A stretch of DNA of 64,000 nt from Melieria omissa (taxonomy: Eukaryota; Arthropoda; Insecta; Diptera; Ulidiidae). Under the pieces are notes generated by a model, which made no database searches, was not told the origin of the DNA, and worked only from the letters and a program-made list of their open reading frames with translations. The stretch covers positions 102,373,729 to 102,437,728 of the forward strand of contig OZ020267.1 of the NCBI GenBank assembly GCA_963971225.1. The letters are read 5' to 3'. The position numbers and the translations under genes were made by a program. Of the stretch, positions 1 through 11,699 are shown one piece after another (the stretch's first letter is position 1; each line of letters starts with the position of its first letter).

Positions 1-2723
1 GGGCGGCTCGCCAATCAGACTGTTGGTGGCCTCGCCCTTGCGTGCGTTCTTCTGGCGTGCCGGCGGCTTGCGTATGGTCAGCTGCACATGCTGCACCGCC
101 TCGTCGGCACCGCTCTCCAGGTCCGAGTAGCTCGAGTTGGAGTGTTTGCGATGACGCGGTGGCGCTCGGGGACTGGGGCTGGCAGCCGCCGCATCCATTT
201 CGTCGCAGCGGATGCTTTGCAGCGGCACAGTCAGCGCCTCTTTGGCGCTGTCCGCCGGCTTGTCGTTCAGTATCGACGCGTTGCGGTCGTAGATCTCTGA
301 GAGCTCGTCCAACAGAAAGTTGCCCTTACATATTAGACTCTCGTAGTCGGCGCTGCTGGTGCTCTTGGGCGTATCCATGCTGTCGCCGCAACGTTTCAAG
401 TTCGCCTGATTCTCGCTCGGTTGCTCGCCCGAATAGTCCAATAGCGTCAGATTCTGATAGCTGGCATTCATATAGCCCAGCCCCGACTGTGTGACCCAAC
501 GACGGCGCCGTTCGTCTCTGCTGCGCTCGCCAAAATTGTCCTCGAACCGTTGCAAATTGCGTTCTCGCCGCTCCGACCAGCTACAACTGCGTCGTATTTT
601 CAAGCACGAGTCGTCGAAAAAGTCGTCGTCCTCAGCTGCACTGGAATCGCTGTAGCTTGTTGCTTCTTCGTCCGTGGAGCACTTGTTGTATTTGTATGGC
701 GCCTTGTTGCGCTTGCGGCGGCCCAATTTGTTCAATTCACTAGGCACGCTCGATATACGTGTCCGACTGACGTAATAAGCTCCACCGCCACCACCACCAC
801 CACCGCCGTTGTTGTTGTTGTTGTTGCTGATACCTACAGTACGTTTCCTCGTCTCCGGCGTGGACTCGGCATCTGTCTCGTCACTGCGGCTGTCGTGCGC
901 CGATGCTGATGCTGATGTCGATCCAATGTCCGAGTCGTCTGGTGTTGTTGTTCTATTTATGCCTGTTGTTATTGTTGTTGTTGCTTGTGAGTGCTCCAGT
1001 CCGTGGCCGTATTGCTCGCTCGCACCGGGACCATAAGTGACTAAAGACGCTTCCGAACCTAACACGTCGCGTATATCTGGCAAACTGTTTCGTAGACTCG
1101 CACAAAATTCGTCGAGAGTTTGTTTGTTTGGCAGCTGCGCGGCGCGCTGTAGCAATTGTTGCTGCTGCTGCTGTTGCTGGCGCTGTCGCTGCTGTTGCAA
1201 CTGTAGCGGTGTTGGTAGCCAAGTGAACGAGGCCGCCGAGGCGCACGTCGATGCCGACGAGGAGGATCTGACCGTGCCGCAGCTGCTGCCCGAAGCGTCC
1301 GACGACACAGGCGATGGCGAGTGCGCCAGCGAGCGACGCTGCTCGAGCAACTGCGCCTCTCGCGTTGGGCTATTTTTAACGCGTTCATAGTACGACGGAC
1401 ACGGCGACTCGACTTCTAGCGGCGATGTCGGCACCGGCGGCGCAGGCGATGATGGCGCAGTGGCGGCTGCTGCCTCCGCTGGCTCGTTAAATGCTATTTC
1501 GGCGTTGGACTCCACAACGCCGAATGTGGCGTCATTTATTTTTGGCTGACATATATCACGCTCGCCGACGTAATGGATTATGTGTGAGCTGGTGGCGGTG
1601 TTGGTGGAGTTTTTGGAATGTTGTTGTGTCGTTTTGTTGTTATTTTGGGCATTGTCAACGGCGGTCTCGGTGCGCCCGCAAACATGACGCTCGTTGATAT
1701 CGTCGTCGACGCGCTCGAACTGCTGGAATTCCTCCTCTTCTTCGCAGAATTTTTCGAAATTCTTTGGTATGCTTTTGGACTTGGCACGCCGCAGTGTCGA
1801 TGGCTCACAGTAGCCCGAATCTTCGGACAGATTTTCCGCGGAGCTCTTTCCAACGCGCTGAAATGCCATGATGCGCCCGTTGCGCACGCCTGCGGCGCAG
1901 CTAGAGTCGGTGAGATCCTCGGCAGAGGGCTTCGATGCGGTCAGTATGCTGTTGCCCGAAGAGCTGCCCGACGAGCTGGTCGATGACTCCGAGTCGGACT
2001 TGACTTCCCCAATGGTGGCCTCGGTTAGGCTGCACGATTTGCCGGCACCGAATAGCACACGCTGATCCTCGTCAAAGTTCAGCTTGTCCAGATCGAAGTA
2101 GGTTTGGTGTAGGCGACCATCGGACGATTCAAAGCGTTTTAGCAGTGAACTCTGCGAGCCGCGACGACTGTTGTTGCCCGAATTGCTGCCGCTGTTAGCA
2201 CCGCTTCTAGCACCGTCCTCTGTTGTGTTGTTGGCACCATCGAAACTGAGCAGCGACGGCGACGAATTGCCCAGGCTGCTCATGCTGGCGTGCTGTTCCT
2301 GCAGCAGCAGCTGGCGCTCCAGCGACTCGAACTGTATTAGCGACGAGGAGCGGCTCAGCGACTGATAGGACAAGCTATCGCCGTCCGAATAGTCGTCGAA
2401 GCGGCGTGAGCCGGTGCTGTTGCGTTGCTGACTGCCGGCGCCGACGCCAGCGCCAGCGCTAGCGCTCGCTCCAGCACCCCAGCTGTCACGTGTGCACGCC
2501 TCGTAGGCCAGAAAGCGTTCCAGGCTGTTGCTGTTGATCTCGTTGTAGTCGACAGTGCGCTGATAGCGACGCAGCAGCACGCTGTCGTCGAGGCTGTTGG
2601 GCTGTGGCAGTTGTGGCGCTGACTGAGCAACGCCTGTGGTGGCGCCGCCAATGAGGAACTCATCACAGCGACGCGCACGCTTGGCGGGACAGGCAAAATC
2701 ACGTTCGGATATAGAATCGGGAT
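1..2723 (-). CDS. Large 3'-ward coding exon of an unrecognised Ser/Gln-rich protein gene (partial, runs off the left edge)
   Basis: An uninterrupted minus-strand frame runs from the splice acceptor (CAG at 2726-2724) to the window edge, about 907 codons, ending exactly on a codon boundary. The frame was read at both ends and in the middle and is consistent. Counting from the first residue of the upstream exon, the visible protein has an acidic stretch followed by a basic KRARR patch near residue 70, a Ser-rich segment with SLSRSSSLIQFESLERQL near residues 165-185, an SSTSSSGSSSG run near 295, a Q-rich tract near 570 (1143-1207), a six-Asn plus eight-Gly tract near 690 (778-834), and a more ordered segment near 845-880 (ADYESLICKGNFLLDELSEI) that may begin a helical region. 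GC is far higher than in the rest of the window and third positions are mostly G or C. No catalytic domain, signal peptide or membrane segment is visible. It is probably a large scaffold or cytoskeletal/signalling protein. That class is inferred from composition only; a klarsicht-like identity crossed my mind but no motif supports it. Confidence 0.85.
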
Positions 2724-2786
2724 CTGTAAGCAAATGTGGCCGATTAGTGATCAGACTTTCGAAAGTGCTGTAAGGGAAATGGTTAC
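2724..2786 (-). other. Short intron (63 bp) of the minus-strand gene
   Basis: On the minus strand the upstream exon ends AACAAAG and is followed by GTAACC. The downstream exon is preceded by TTTGCTTACAG. The split codon G+AT gives Asp, so the reading frame is preserved in phase 1. The size is typical of short dipteran introns. Confidence 0.85.
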
Positions 2787-2957
2787 CTTTGTTAACTTCG
2801 ATTCGTATGACTGAGCCTGTCTCCGATTCGGCGGAGCTCCAGAAACTGGTGCTGTGCTCGTACTGATTCCAGCTGTTTTGCGCGTGCTCCTCATCCTCCG
2901 ACGTCTCCTCGAGTATGGGCTCCAGCATCTGTCGCGAGCTGGACAAATAGATGGCAT
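2787..2957 (-). CDS. Internal coding exon of the same minus-strand gene
   Basis: This 171-bp exon (57 codons) is bounded by an acceptor TTGCTTGTTGCAG just above 2957 and a donor GTAACC below 2787. It is entered in phase 1 and leaves in phase 1, so skipping it would keep the frame. The translation starts (N)AIYLSSSRQMLEPILEE, continues with an acidic TSEDEE run and ends VIRIEVNK, then joins D-PDSISERDF of the next exon. The preceding exon must supply one nucleotide (G would give Asp). No matching donor was found with confidence within the next several kb, so the upstream intron is probably long. No known domain was recognised. The acidic and Ser-rich composition matches the downstream exon. 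Confidence 0.8.
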
Positions 2958-3189
2958 CTGCAACAAGCAATAGAAACAACGATTAGTTGGTGACCAACAA
3001 GAGTGCCGTATTATGTGTAGAGTGCTCCTAGTCTGACCTAAGACTTGCAACTTCCATTTGCGCATTGCAACCCAGCGACTGCGCACACTTAAGACCTGTG
3101 ATCCAAAGCCCCACTCGACACCGCAAACACAATGCAAAATGTCAAACTGCAGTGTAAACCGTTTCTAAGCGCACACAGCAACCAACTAA
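2958..3189 (-). other. Intronic sequence immediately upstream of the 171-bp exon
   Basis: This stretch contains the pyrimidine-rich acceptor tract of the exon at 2787-2957. A CACTGCAG followed later by CACAGGTC could frame a small cassette exon on the minus strand, but the phase needed for the next exon creates a stop, so it is not annotated as coding. Confidence 0.4.
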
Positions 3190-3850
3190 TCAAAAGACCC
3201 TAAGAAATGTCCCAACTTGGGCAACTATGGCCAGAGTTTTGCACCAGCTGTAGCGCGGAGGCAACGCTCGAGCGTGTGGCCGAGGACAAGAGACGAAACG
3301 AAAAGACAACACAAGACAAGACGAGCTGGCAGCAACGGCTAAACCGATGCCATCTTCGCTTTGCTTTTGCTCATATTTTTTAGATTTTTGTCTTTCATCT
3401 CGCTGCATTTTTTACTCATTTTTTTCTTCTATAAAATTTCCCTTCAACGCTGATTGTTGCTGGCAGACGAGCCCGCTGCCTCCAAAAGTGATTCATTCAT
3501 GATCGCGCGCACACGATTCAGTTGTGCTGACGTTGCGGCAGCCAACTCAAAAGGCGCTGCTGTTATGATCGCTCTTGTTGTTGTTGTTGTTGCTGTTGTT
3601 GCCGTTAATAATAAATTTATTAATTAAGTGCAGATGCAGCACAACTTGCAAGTTTGGTGTTTGGAGTTTGCCGTTTTCCTTTACGATCGACAACGGCCGA
3701 CTGTCAGAGCGGCAAAGCGTTTTCAAACGCGCGGCGTGAAAGCTGCAACTCAAGTTGGTGTTGGCTGCAACTGGCAGCTTTTTCAACACCTTTTTTCTCG
3801 ATTTACTGGCTTTGTGGCTTTTGAAAAAATGCAAACAAAACTTATGTCGT
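3190..3850 (-). promoter_or_regulatory. Candidate alternative promoter / 5' UTR of the minus-strand gene
   Basis: This segment is less AT-rich than its surroundings. On the minus strand it reads like a fly 5' leader: a GC-richer start near 3780-3680 containing a CTGACAGTCGGCCG stretch, then a CAACAGCAACAACAA run at 3577-3605, then several short ATG-initiated frames. One is the peptide MNESLLEAAGSSASNNQR starting at 3500, and another 72-codon frame starts at 3408. A weak donor-like GTTGAA near the end of the first peptide would leave the phase needed to join the exon at 2957. This is inference: no TATA box or strong initiator was found, and the leader could belong to another transcript. Confidence 0.3.
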
Positions 3851-4559
3851 ACATCACATTCAGGGTCGCTGTTTTGTTAATGAAAAGGAATTTTGCCATT
3901 TAAACTGCTTTTCGGCTTAGAGTTGCCACTAACTCAGCAATATGTCAAACAGTTGTGGCGCATATAAAGTGAGCAATTTTATGGTCAACAGCAAAAAACT
4001 TAGCACCTCAATGCAAATATGGATTTTCGCCAGAATGTCTTAACGCATTTAATGGTACGCGTACACTTTCTCTCAACGTCTCTGGGCGGCACTACTTATC
4101 TGTGTTAAGAAGTATTTTTTCACTGGCGCGTTAAACAATATCTGGCACCTCATTGCTAAACTGAAAAGCGCCATTTCCGACTTTGATCCACATGCGGCTT
4201 TCATAGTGCATAACCTCAATTCAAAAAGTGATGCAGTTGAAATTGAAAACATGTTATTTAGTAATTTTTTCGTTTGGAATCGCTAGAGAAATCTTTTTAT
4301 CGGTTAGATGTTACAAGAATAGTGGAATTTTTTGCTTGAATCAAGACATCTTTGCAACAATAATTTCATTGTGGATAAATCCTTGGATCTTTTGAGCACA
4401 CAAACAGACTAAATATGCTTTAAAAGTTTTCCCAAATATTTCCCAAAAAATATAAATTTCATTGGTCAATAAAGTTAGCTAGGGAAGTCAAGCACCAAAG
4501 AGAGTTCTAAGCCTATATTCCAGTTAAATAACTGCGATTGCTACAGTTCGACAATATTA
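3851..4559. other. AT-rich stretch, nothing recognised
   Basis: No coding frame, repeat array or transposon terminus was recognised. Confidence 0.4.
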
Positions 4560-5290
4560 TGGATCTGTTATAAGAATTTCTTGAAACAACATAATGAACG
4601 AAGATGTATTCGTTAAACAGATAACCTTAAAATATCAAAAATGCTAATAATGGTCATTGCCTGGTCTAAATGAGACACCACATGCTTGGAATCCAGGTTT
4701 TCACCAAACTTTACTGTCCTTTCAACCATGAAAACCTGATCACGTTGATTAGATTTTTAATAGGATAAGAATTTCTTGAAACAATTCGACGGACGGAGGT
4801 CTAAATGACAAACGGATAACTTCAACACCTCATAAAGAACTTTTAAAAGGCAAAAGAAGATTTAGGGAATTGTCATTCCGTAAACTAAATAAACCTTCAC
4901 ATGTTTTTGATTTAATTTGCTAGTCAAGTTAACTGATCTGTCAGCCATGAAAATAACTTTATAAGAAATTCAATAAGATCGACGCCCAGAGGTTGATGAA
5001 CAGATAACCTCAACATATCACGAACAATTTTGTTTGGGTTTGGCTTTGAATCTACATTATCTGCCAGTCAAGACTTATTAAATTAGAAATTTTATTAAGT
5101 AATTGACGTTCAGAGATTTAGTCGATGAAAGAATAACCTCAACACAGCAAGAAAAATTCGCTGAGGCCGAAGATGTTCATGTCATTTATTGATCTAAAGA
5201 AGGCTTCCATCTCCGATATGCTTTTGATCTAAACTGCTAGTCAAGTTAACTGACCTGTCAACCATAAAAATATGACCACTATGACTTTTG
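4560..5290. repeat. Degenerate tandem repeat, about 120-195 bp units
   Basis: The motifs ATAAGAATTTCTTGAAACAA ... ACAGATAACCT(C)AA(CA) recur near 4570, 4765, 4960 and 5085, and AACTGACCTGTCAACCAT recurs near 4930 and 5245. Units are strongly diverged. It looks like an old local tandem duplication. Confidence 0.55.
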
Positions 5291-6961
5291 CTGGTGTATG
5301 AAATTAAAAAGGAGTCTTTCTACATAACAACGACACAACACAACACAACCCGATGGATCTATCTTTTTGGAACCCCAAATGGTAAAGTTAGTGATCCAAT
5401 AACAATAACTTAAATGACCGATTTAGCCCGATGTTTTTCTGCCGGTCAAATGATCCCGGTCACGAATAAAATTGTTGTTGCTTCAATGTAAAAGAGAAAA
5501 TTGGGAGAGCGAAGTTCTTACAACAAAGCGGTGTTTTCCTATGGCCAGTTGTCGCCTATCCTGTTTGCTTTGAATGATTCTGAGCCCAAAGAAGACCTAC
5601 AAGACTTCTACGATTCATTAAAAAGACCACATTGGAGTCCTAAGGGTACGTTGTACCACTGAAAAATTTCGCCTGCCCTAACAGGATTACTCTGAGCATA
5701 AAATGAGATAGAAGCACTGCAGCACTTCCACTTCTTGACGATTGGCTTTTGGACCCACTGGCCACTTTTATTCGAAGCTCTGGATAGTTTCAATTATGTT
5801 AGATATAAACCTGACAAGGGATCTTTTCCTCCTATTAGGGTATCTTAACGGGTTTTCAGTCATCAAATTTATATCCCGATTGTTTGACAAGTAGCCCTTA
5901 ATTGTATATAATGCAGCAGTAAAACATTGGCTTTTGAAGGACTGGACTTGTTGAATAAATATGAAGCTGAGCCGAGAAAGAAACCTATGAATCTTTTGTC
6001 TCTTTGGATCAGCTTAGTCACTTTCACATGCCTTCAGTTTTCGTTCTTAAGTGCCAATTTGTTCTCTGTTTTAATTCGTATTAGATTTTTTTTAATGTTT
6101 CTAGCACCCACTTAACTTTTCCTTAATCAGCTGTTGAAGTACTTAAACACACTTATTCGATCAGGCAATTTGTTTTCTCTCACCTTGTTGATCAAATGCC
6201 GGCATACTCCACATTGTGGGCGTCGTTATGACGCCAGCTAAATCTAAATGCTCCATTTTCTGCTTTCGGTAATTTTGCAATTTTTTTTTCGAAATATTTA
6301 CTTTTTTACAAGTATTTTTCTGTACTAAACTAAATTTCGTTGCGCGATTTTTTTCGACTTCAAATCTGCTCGTTGATGTTAGGTGCTTGTAATGGCCGTT
6401 GTTGTCTTCTTCTTGTTGACCACTTTGCACTCTGGTATGTTTGTGTTGACACTAAATTTACCATAAACTGCATCAACGTTTTTTTTAATCTTCTGCTGTA
6501 GATTTAGTTTGTTTTGTTTTAGTTTTGTTATTAACAATTAAAAATACTGAATTTTTGCTGAATTTCCTTGTCGTCGTTTAGCGTCTCAGTGCGTTCGTTC
6601 ATCATATTCAAATGGCAAGCAACCGTTTCATTAAAATATTAAAAGTCCAGTTTGTTGTTTTATTTTAGTTGTTTTACTTTTTTACAGCACCAAGTTCAGC
6701 ATACGTACAGAGTTTATAGAATTTTCGATAAGCGAAAATGATATCTGAAAAGATAAGAATGAAAGAAACAGAGACAAGGTTAGTTTCATTTGACGTGTCT
6801 TTTGTTTTGTTGTTGTTGTTATTATTGTTATTGGTCATACAAGAGTATAAGTAAGAGACTTGAAATTTAACCCTACTGGACGCAGTAGTGAACAGTTTTG
6901 AAAATCAGAAACAAAACTCAATAAATTAAAACTTAATTCTTGGAGAAGAAATTTCCATAAA
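5291..6961. other. AT-rich noncoding stretch with scattered GTT runs
   Basis: There is no reading frame with protein-like composition. Short GTT/TTG microsatellite runs occur near 6805-6830. The stretch ends at the (TAGAC)n tract. Confidence 0.4.
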
Positions 6962-7428
6962 ACTAGACTAGACTAGACTAGACTAGACTAGACTAGACTA
7001 GACTAGACTAGACTAGACTAGACTAGACTAGACTAGACTAGACTAGACTAGACTAGACTAGACTAGACTAGACTAGACTAGACTAGACTAGACTAGACTA
7101 GACTAGACTAGACTAGACTAGACTAGACTAGACTAGACTAGACTAGACTAGACTAGACTAGACTAGACTAGACTAGACTAGACTAGACTAGACTAGACTA
7201 GACTAGACTAGACTAGACTAGACTAGACTAGACTAGACTAGACTAGACTAGACTAGACTAGACTAGACTAGACTAGACTAGACTAGACTAGACTAGACTA
7301 GACTAGACTAGACTAGACTAGACTAGACTAGACTAGACTAGACTAGACTAGACTAGACTAGACTAGACTAGACTAGACTAGACTAGACTAGACTAGACTA
7401 GACTAGACTAGACTAGACTAGACTAGAC
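6962..7428. repeat. (TAGAC)n pentanucleotide microsatellite, about 93 uninterrupted copies
   Basis: Every pentamer across 467 bp is identical as far as I can read, with no substitutions or length changes. The left border is ATAAAACTAGAC and the right border is TAGACACAAGAG. The lack of any interruption points to very recent expansion or to consensus smoothing in the assembly. The true length in the animal may differ. Confidence 0.97.
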
Positions 7429-9507
7429 ACAAGAGAGTAGAAAACTCAACTCAAGAACTCTACTTCTCTGAATCTATGTTGAAAGAACTTAAATTGATAC
7501 ATTATTTTCTTAAGTTAGTTTTTTTAAATAGTATTTTCTTGTCTCTACTTAGACGGAAACAAGCAGCTAATTTTTAAAATTTCCATATTCAAGAAAAAAC
7601 TGTCTGCCTTGTTTTCGTAGGTGAAGCTATTTTTGAATCCAGGTGATCAAAGACAAAGTGATCATAAAAATGTTCCATGTCGTGTGGCTATTTTTGGTAC
7701 TTTTTATATATCTTAGCCTCGCTGCGCTTCGGCCAAAAATTCACTGTACATTACATAGCCGACATTATAAAATTTGTATTCAACATGAAAATAAATTGAT
7801 GGCAACAATAATGCTTATAAAATTTGTTACTGTAATTGTGACAGCCGAAAACATGAACGTCTGGTGGCCTTTGCAGACAATTTCAACAAATTGCGTGTGA
7901 AAAATGTTTTCTGTGCAGTTTTATTTAATTTTTGCTTATAATTTTTTTAAATTATCGCAATTAAAATAAGTGTATTGCCAATTGCTGTTAAAGAGCGAAA
8001 CAGAAAAAAAACAACAAGAACAAGTGCAAACGCATCATAAACAATAACTAGAGACGACAACAACTTGTCGGTAAAACAGCAACAACCATTAAATTACTAA
8101 AAATACAGTAAAAAATGACGCAGCAAAATTGCAATAAGCGCACAAGTTTGTTTACTTTGGAGCAAAACAATTTAAATAAAATAAAATAAAAAAATTTAAG
8201 AGTTGCTTGGTCGGGCGTGATCGACTTATTTATGCGCTGCAGTGCATAATGAAAAAAACGTTTGGTTTCATTAAGAAAACTATGGAATTTTTCTCTCTCA
8301 ACGTCCAAGAATTTCTCCAGATTTCTTGCTTAATCTATGTAAACATAACATAACACAAACATAACCTAAATCTTCCAACTGTTGCTGATCACAAAATATG
8401 AAATTTTTCTCTTGCGGCAACATCTGCTTTTTGGCACGTTACACCCAATGACAAAGTAAATATACCCTGGCAGCCGCTGCAGCGTACAAAACACAAAAAC
8501 ACAAGACGCCGTGAATAGTGAGCGGAGGGAGGGGGACCGGCACTAACGGCTGCATTAACTATAATTTTGCAATTTCATTTTATTTGTGTGTTTATTTAGC
8601 AATTTTGTTTACTTCTTCCAGTCAGCACAAATTCTCGTGTCATTGTTGCGCGCTTTGTCGAATAAATTCTCGTATATATATTTTTTTTAATTTATAAAGT
8701 TTACTTTTAATAATTTTTTGCAATTGTATTTCGTCAAAAAATCTTTTCGTTTTAATGTTAAAATAAAAAACCAATTGTCAGGTGTTTGAATTGTTGGCGC
8801 GTTATTTCCTTCTGCTTTCAATTCCGTTTCGAATATTTTTTGGTTGTTTTTTTTTTTTAACCACACAATGCCAAAACATTTTCGAACGCTTTGCCCACCA
8901 GCAAGGCGGACATTCGCTGCGATACTAAAAGCATTGAAAATTTTGTAGTTTTTGTGCAAAAATCGGCACATTTTATAGACATTTCTATATAGAAGTGGCC
9001 ATTACGTTGGTACGAGTACTCGGTGGGGTGAGGAGCACAACAACAAAGACAACGACAGCGAGCGGGTGGTGGCCGCTGCCTAATGGGCCCCAGGTACAGC
9101 TGGCCGGCTGTGTGACCAGCCGGTTGAATGGGCTCCACGAGCTGATGTTTTTTTTTTAATTTATTTTTCTTTATTTTTGGTATTTCAGTTTTTGCGGTGA
9201 CGCATGGCGAGCGCTGACGCGTTTTCGAAAGCGGCAGATTTTCTTTTAGATTTATGCATTTACGGTTCGCAATTCGATTGTCTGTCCAATTTTTATTGTA
9301 TTCAAAGTGTTTTTTTCTGTTGTTTCTTTGCCAATCTCTCATTGACTTTGTTTGATTTTTTTGATACGGACTATTGGAGGCAAAAGCTTTGATATGCGTT
9401 ATTTTTATTTGGTTTTTTGTTGTAGTCTGGTTGAAGAGAAATTTGTACTCTATAGCAAGTTGAAAAGTTTAGCTTATTTTGATTTAGAAAGATTTTAAGT
9501 AGCTACA
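7429..9507. other. AT-rich noncoding stretch with two small GC-richer islands
   Basis: No gene was recognised. Islands at about 8465-8560 and 9010-9150 are noticeably GC-richer and unique in this window, and could be regulatory. The rest is poly-A/T rich. Confidence 0.35.
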
Positions 9508-9509
9508 TA

Positions 9510-10094
9510 CAGTTTGTCAAGTAAATGTTTGCAAATTTAAAGAAGGTAGAAACGTATTTTGAAAAGCTTATAATATAACAGAAATTGCAATATTTTGAAA
9601 TTATTTGAGAAAAATTGATAAATTGAATATTTCACTCTCATATAATATCAAAGTAATGTCTATTTGATTCGCGTATTGAAGGGTGAATTGATTTGAAAGT
9701 ATCTCCTGGACGACCCAGAAAACTGTCTGACAGAGAAGAAAGAAAAATCATCCGAAAAGTTCGTGAAAACCCCCCTATTTCAATAAGGGAAATGGCTTTG
9801 GATATACAAAAATAGAATGCGGAACCGATGTATCTCATGAAACTGTTCGGAACTGTACGGCGCCAAATTTTCTATGCAATCTTAGTTTTGAAAGAAGACG
9901 AATTTTTTGACAGTTTGAAATGTATCTTCATTTCTTTTTTGATTTTTTACACTGTTTTCGCGCATCAAATAGACATTACTAATAATCTATATTTAAAAAA
10001 ATTTCAAAATATTGAAATTTCTGTTATATTTATAAGCTTTTCAAAATAATTTGTGTACCTTTTTTAAGTTTGCAAACATTTACTTGACAAACTG
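9510..10094 (+). mobile_element. Tc1-like DNA transposon deletion derivative
   Basis: The ends are CAGTTTGTCAAGTAAATG and its reverse complement, flanked by TA at 9508-9509 and 10095-10096. The inverted repeats extend at least 100 bp inward (shared block AAAAGCTTATAAaTATAACAG, with indels). The 585-bp total length is about a third of a full Tc1-like element. Remnants of the transposase N-terminus lie between the inverted repeats, so this is a nonautonomous derivative. Confidence 0.85.
9705..9860 (+). pseudogene. Tc1-like transposase N-terminal fragment
   Basis: The frame from 9705 reads PGRPRKLSDREERKI then IRKVRENPPISIREMA and hits TAG at 9813-9815. This matches the second helix-turn-helix (PRKLS...I...R..P..S.R..A) of the Tc1 transposase DNA-binding region. 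After the stop, a shifted frame continues with a DVSHETVR-like segment (about 9822-9845). The DDE catalytic domain is absent. The fragment sits between the inverted repeats of the element at 9510-10094. Confidence 0.75.
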
Positions 10095-10401
10095 TATGTC
10101 TGAACTGAATATTTCTTAGAACTTGTCCACTTCTGGTTTGGTGATGAAAGTCGCTAGTCAAATGGGCCCCGTACTTGCTTGCAAGGAGGGAGGCGCAAGC
10201 CAGGGCACGAAATGGGTTAACAGATCTAAGCAATTTTTATTGTAATACAAAATTAGTGTGGCATTATTCTAATCATTCTGTGTCGGTTTTGTATGAATTT
10301 GGTTATTTTTAGTATTTTTAAAGAATTTAAGAAGAAAGTCTGTATATGAGGTTTTTCAATGTCCGCCCATATTTAAAAGGGCAGGCGTGGCATGGCAAAT
10401 A
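10095..10401. other. Spacer between the Tc1 derivative and the Helitron
   Basis: No gene. A GC-richer patch lies at 10150-10220. The last base (A at 10401) is the 5' half of the Helitron AT insertion site. Confidence 0.4.
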
Positions 10402-10569
10402 TCTATATATATAAAAATGAATCGTGGTCCATTCGACTGAGTATCACTCGAGAACGGCTGGACCAACTTGGATACTTCCTTCGGCGGGTTTGTTCGAAAT
10501 TGTTACGTGAAGGTTTATAAAAAAAGAAAAGTCGGGAAAACGGGGCGTGGCGCCACCAGAATACATTTT

Positions 10570-11360
10570 TAGACAATAACTTTGGAACCATAAGTCACAC
10601 ATCAATTAAATTTAGTTCACACTTACTATTTAATCATATCTTTCGGCTTTCTTTTGGTGTACCGTCGTTTCATAGATGTGTCATTCTACTGTTAAAATTT
10701 TATGGGCGTTGAACAAGGGGCGTGGCACATTTTTTATGCAGCAGAACTGTAAGTCCTACATCAATGAAACTTGGTATGAACCTACCAATTAATCATATCT
10801 TTCGGCAGAGGGAATAAGGTGGGTATTGAACAAAGGGGTGTGGCACCACCCATACAATTCATTTCTTTTAAATGGAATAGCTTCGGAATTGTAAGTCGCA
10901 CAACATTGAAAATTAGTGAGGCGTCGCCTCATAGATGTGTTATTCCACTGTTAAAATTTTATGGACGTTGGACAAGGGGCGTGGCACATTTGTTTGACCC
11001 AAACTATCCGCATAATTTTGGAACTGTTAGTCGCACATGAATGAAACTTAGTACGAATTTACCATTTAGTCATATCTTTCGGCAGAGGAATGAAGCGGGT
11101 ATTTAACACGAGGGCGTGGCTCCGTCCATACAACTCTAATCTTTTATATGGAATAGCTCCGGAATTGTAAGCCGCACAGTATTGATTGAATATGCCATCG
11201 TCCCATAGAAGTGTCATTCTACCGATAATATTTTATGGGCGTTGAACAAGGGGCGTGGCAAATTTTTTATGCTCAGACAGTTATGCAGTACACACACACA
11301 TCAGTGAAACTTGGTACGAACTTTCCCCTTAGTAGCACAATTCGACTAGAAGAAAGTTGT
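10570..11360 (+). repeat. Helitron-internal tandem array 1
   Basis: AATCATATCTTTCGGC recurs near 10633, 10788 and 11067, and GGAATTGTAAGtCGCACA near 10885 and 11160. GGGGCGTGGCACATTTTTTATGC-type blocks alternate with GGTGTGGCACCACC-type blocks. The alternation gives a composite unit of about 279 bp made of two related halves. Confidence 0.75.
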
Positions 11361-11699
11361 GAGCACTGGACAAGAGGGTGTGGTACCGCCTCTCTTTTTA
11401 TATACATAGATTGTTTGCCCTAATTGACTGACTGATTGATTGATTGATTGATTCATCATCGCTCAGCCCAAACCGCTGAAGCTACGAACATGAAATTTGA
11501 ACTGTAGATACATCTTGAAAAATGAACCTCCGCTAAGACGGGATTTTTTTAAATTCAGGGTGTAAAGAGGCAAAACATGTGTGAAGGTGTTGTATGAAGA
11601 AAAGTGATTTAAGAGACATATTGATTTCGAACTTCCTGAAAATACTCTAAACAAAAAATAATTCGATACGTATTTTATAATTTTTCGAAAATCAAAATT

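Noticed and set aside
42..2702. Plus-strand and off-frame minus-strand open frames over the exon region
   Set aside because: They are shadows of the GC-rich minus-strand exon. They lack consistent codon use, and the true frame is continuous and spliced.
6962..7428. CRISPR-like or telomeric array
   Set aside because: There is no spacer structure, and the unit is a simple pentamer, not the insect TTAGG telomere repeat.
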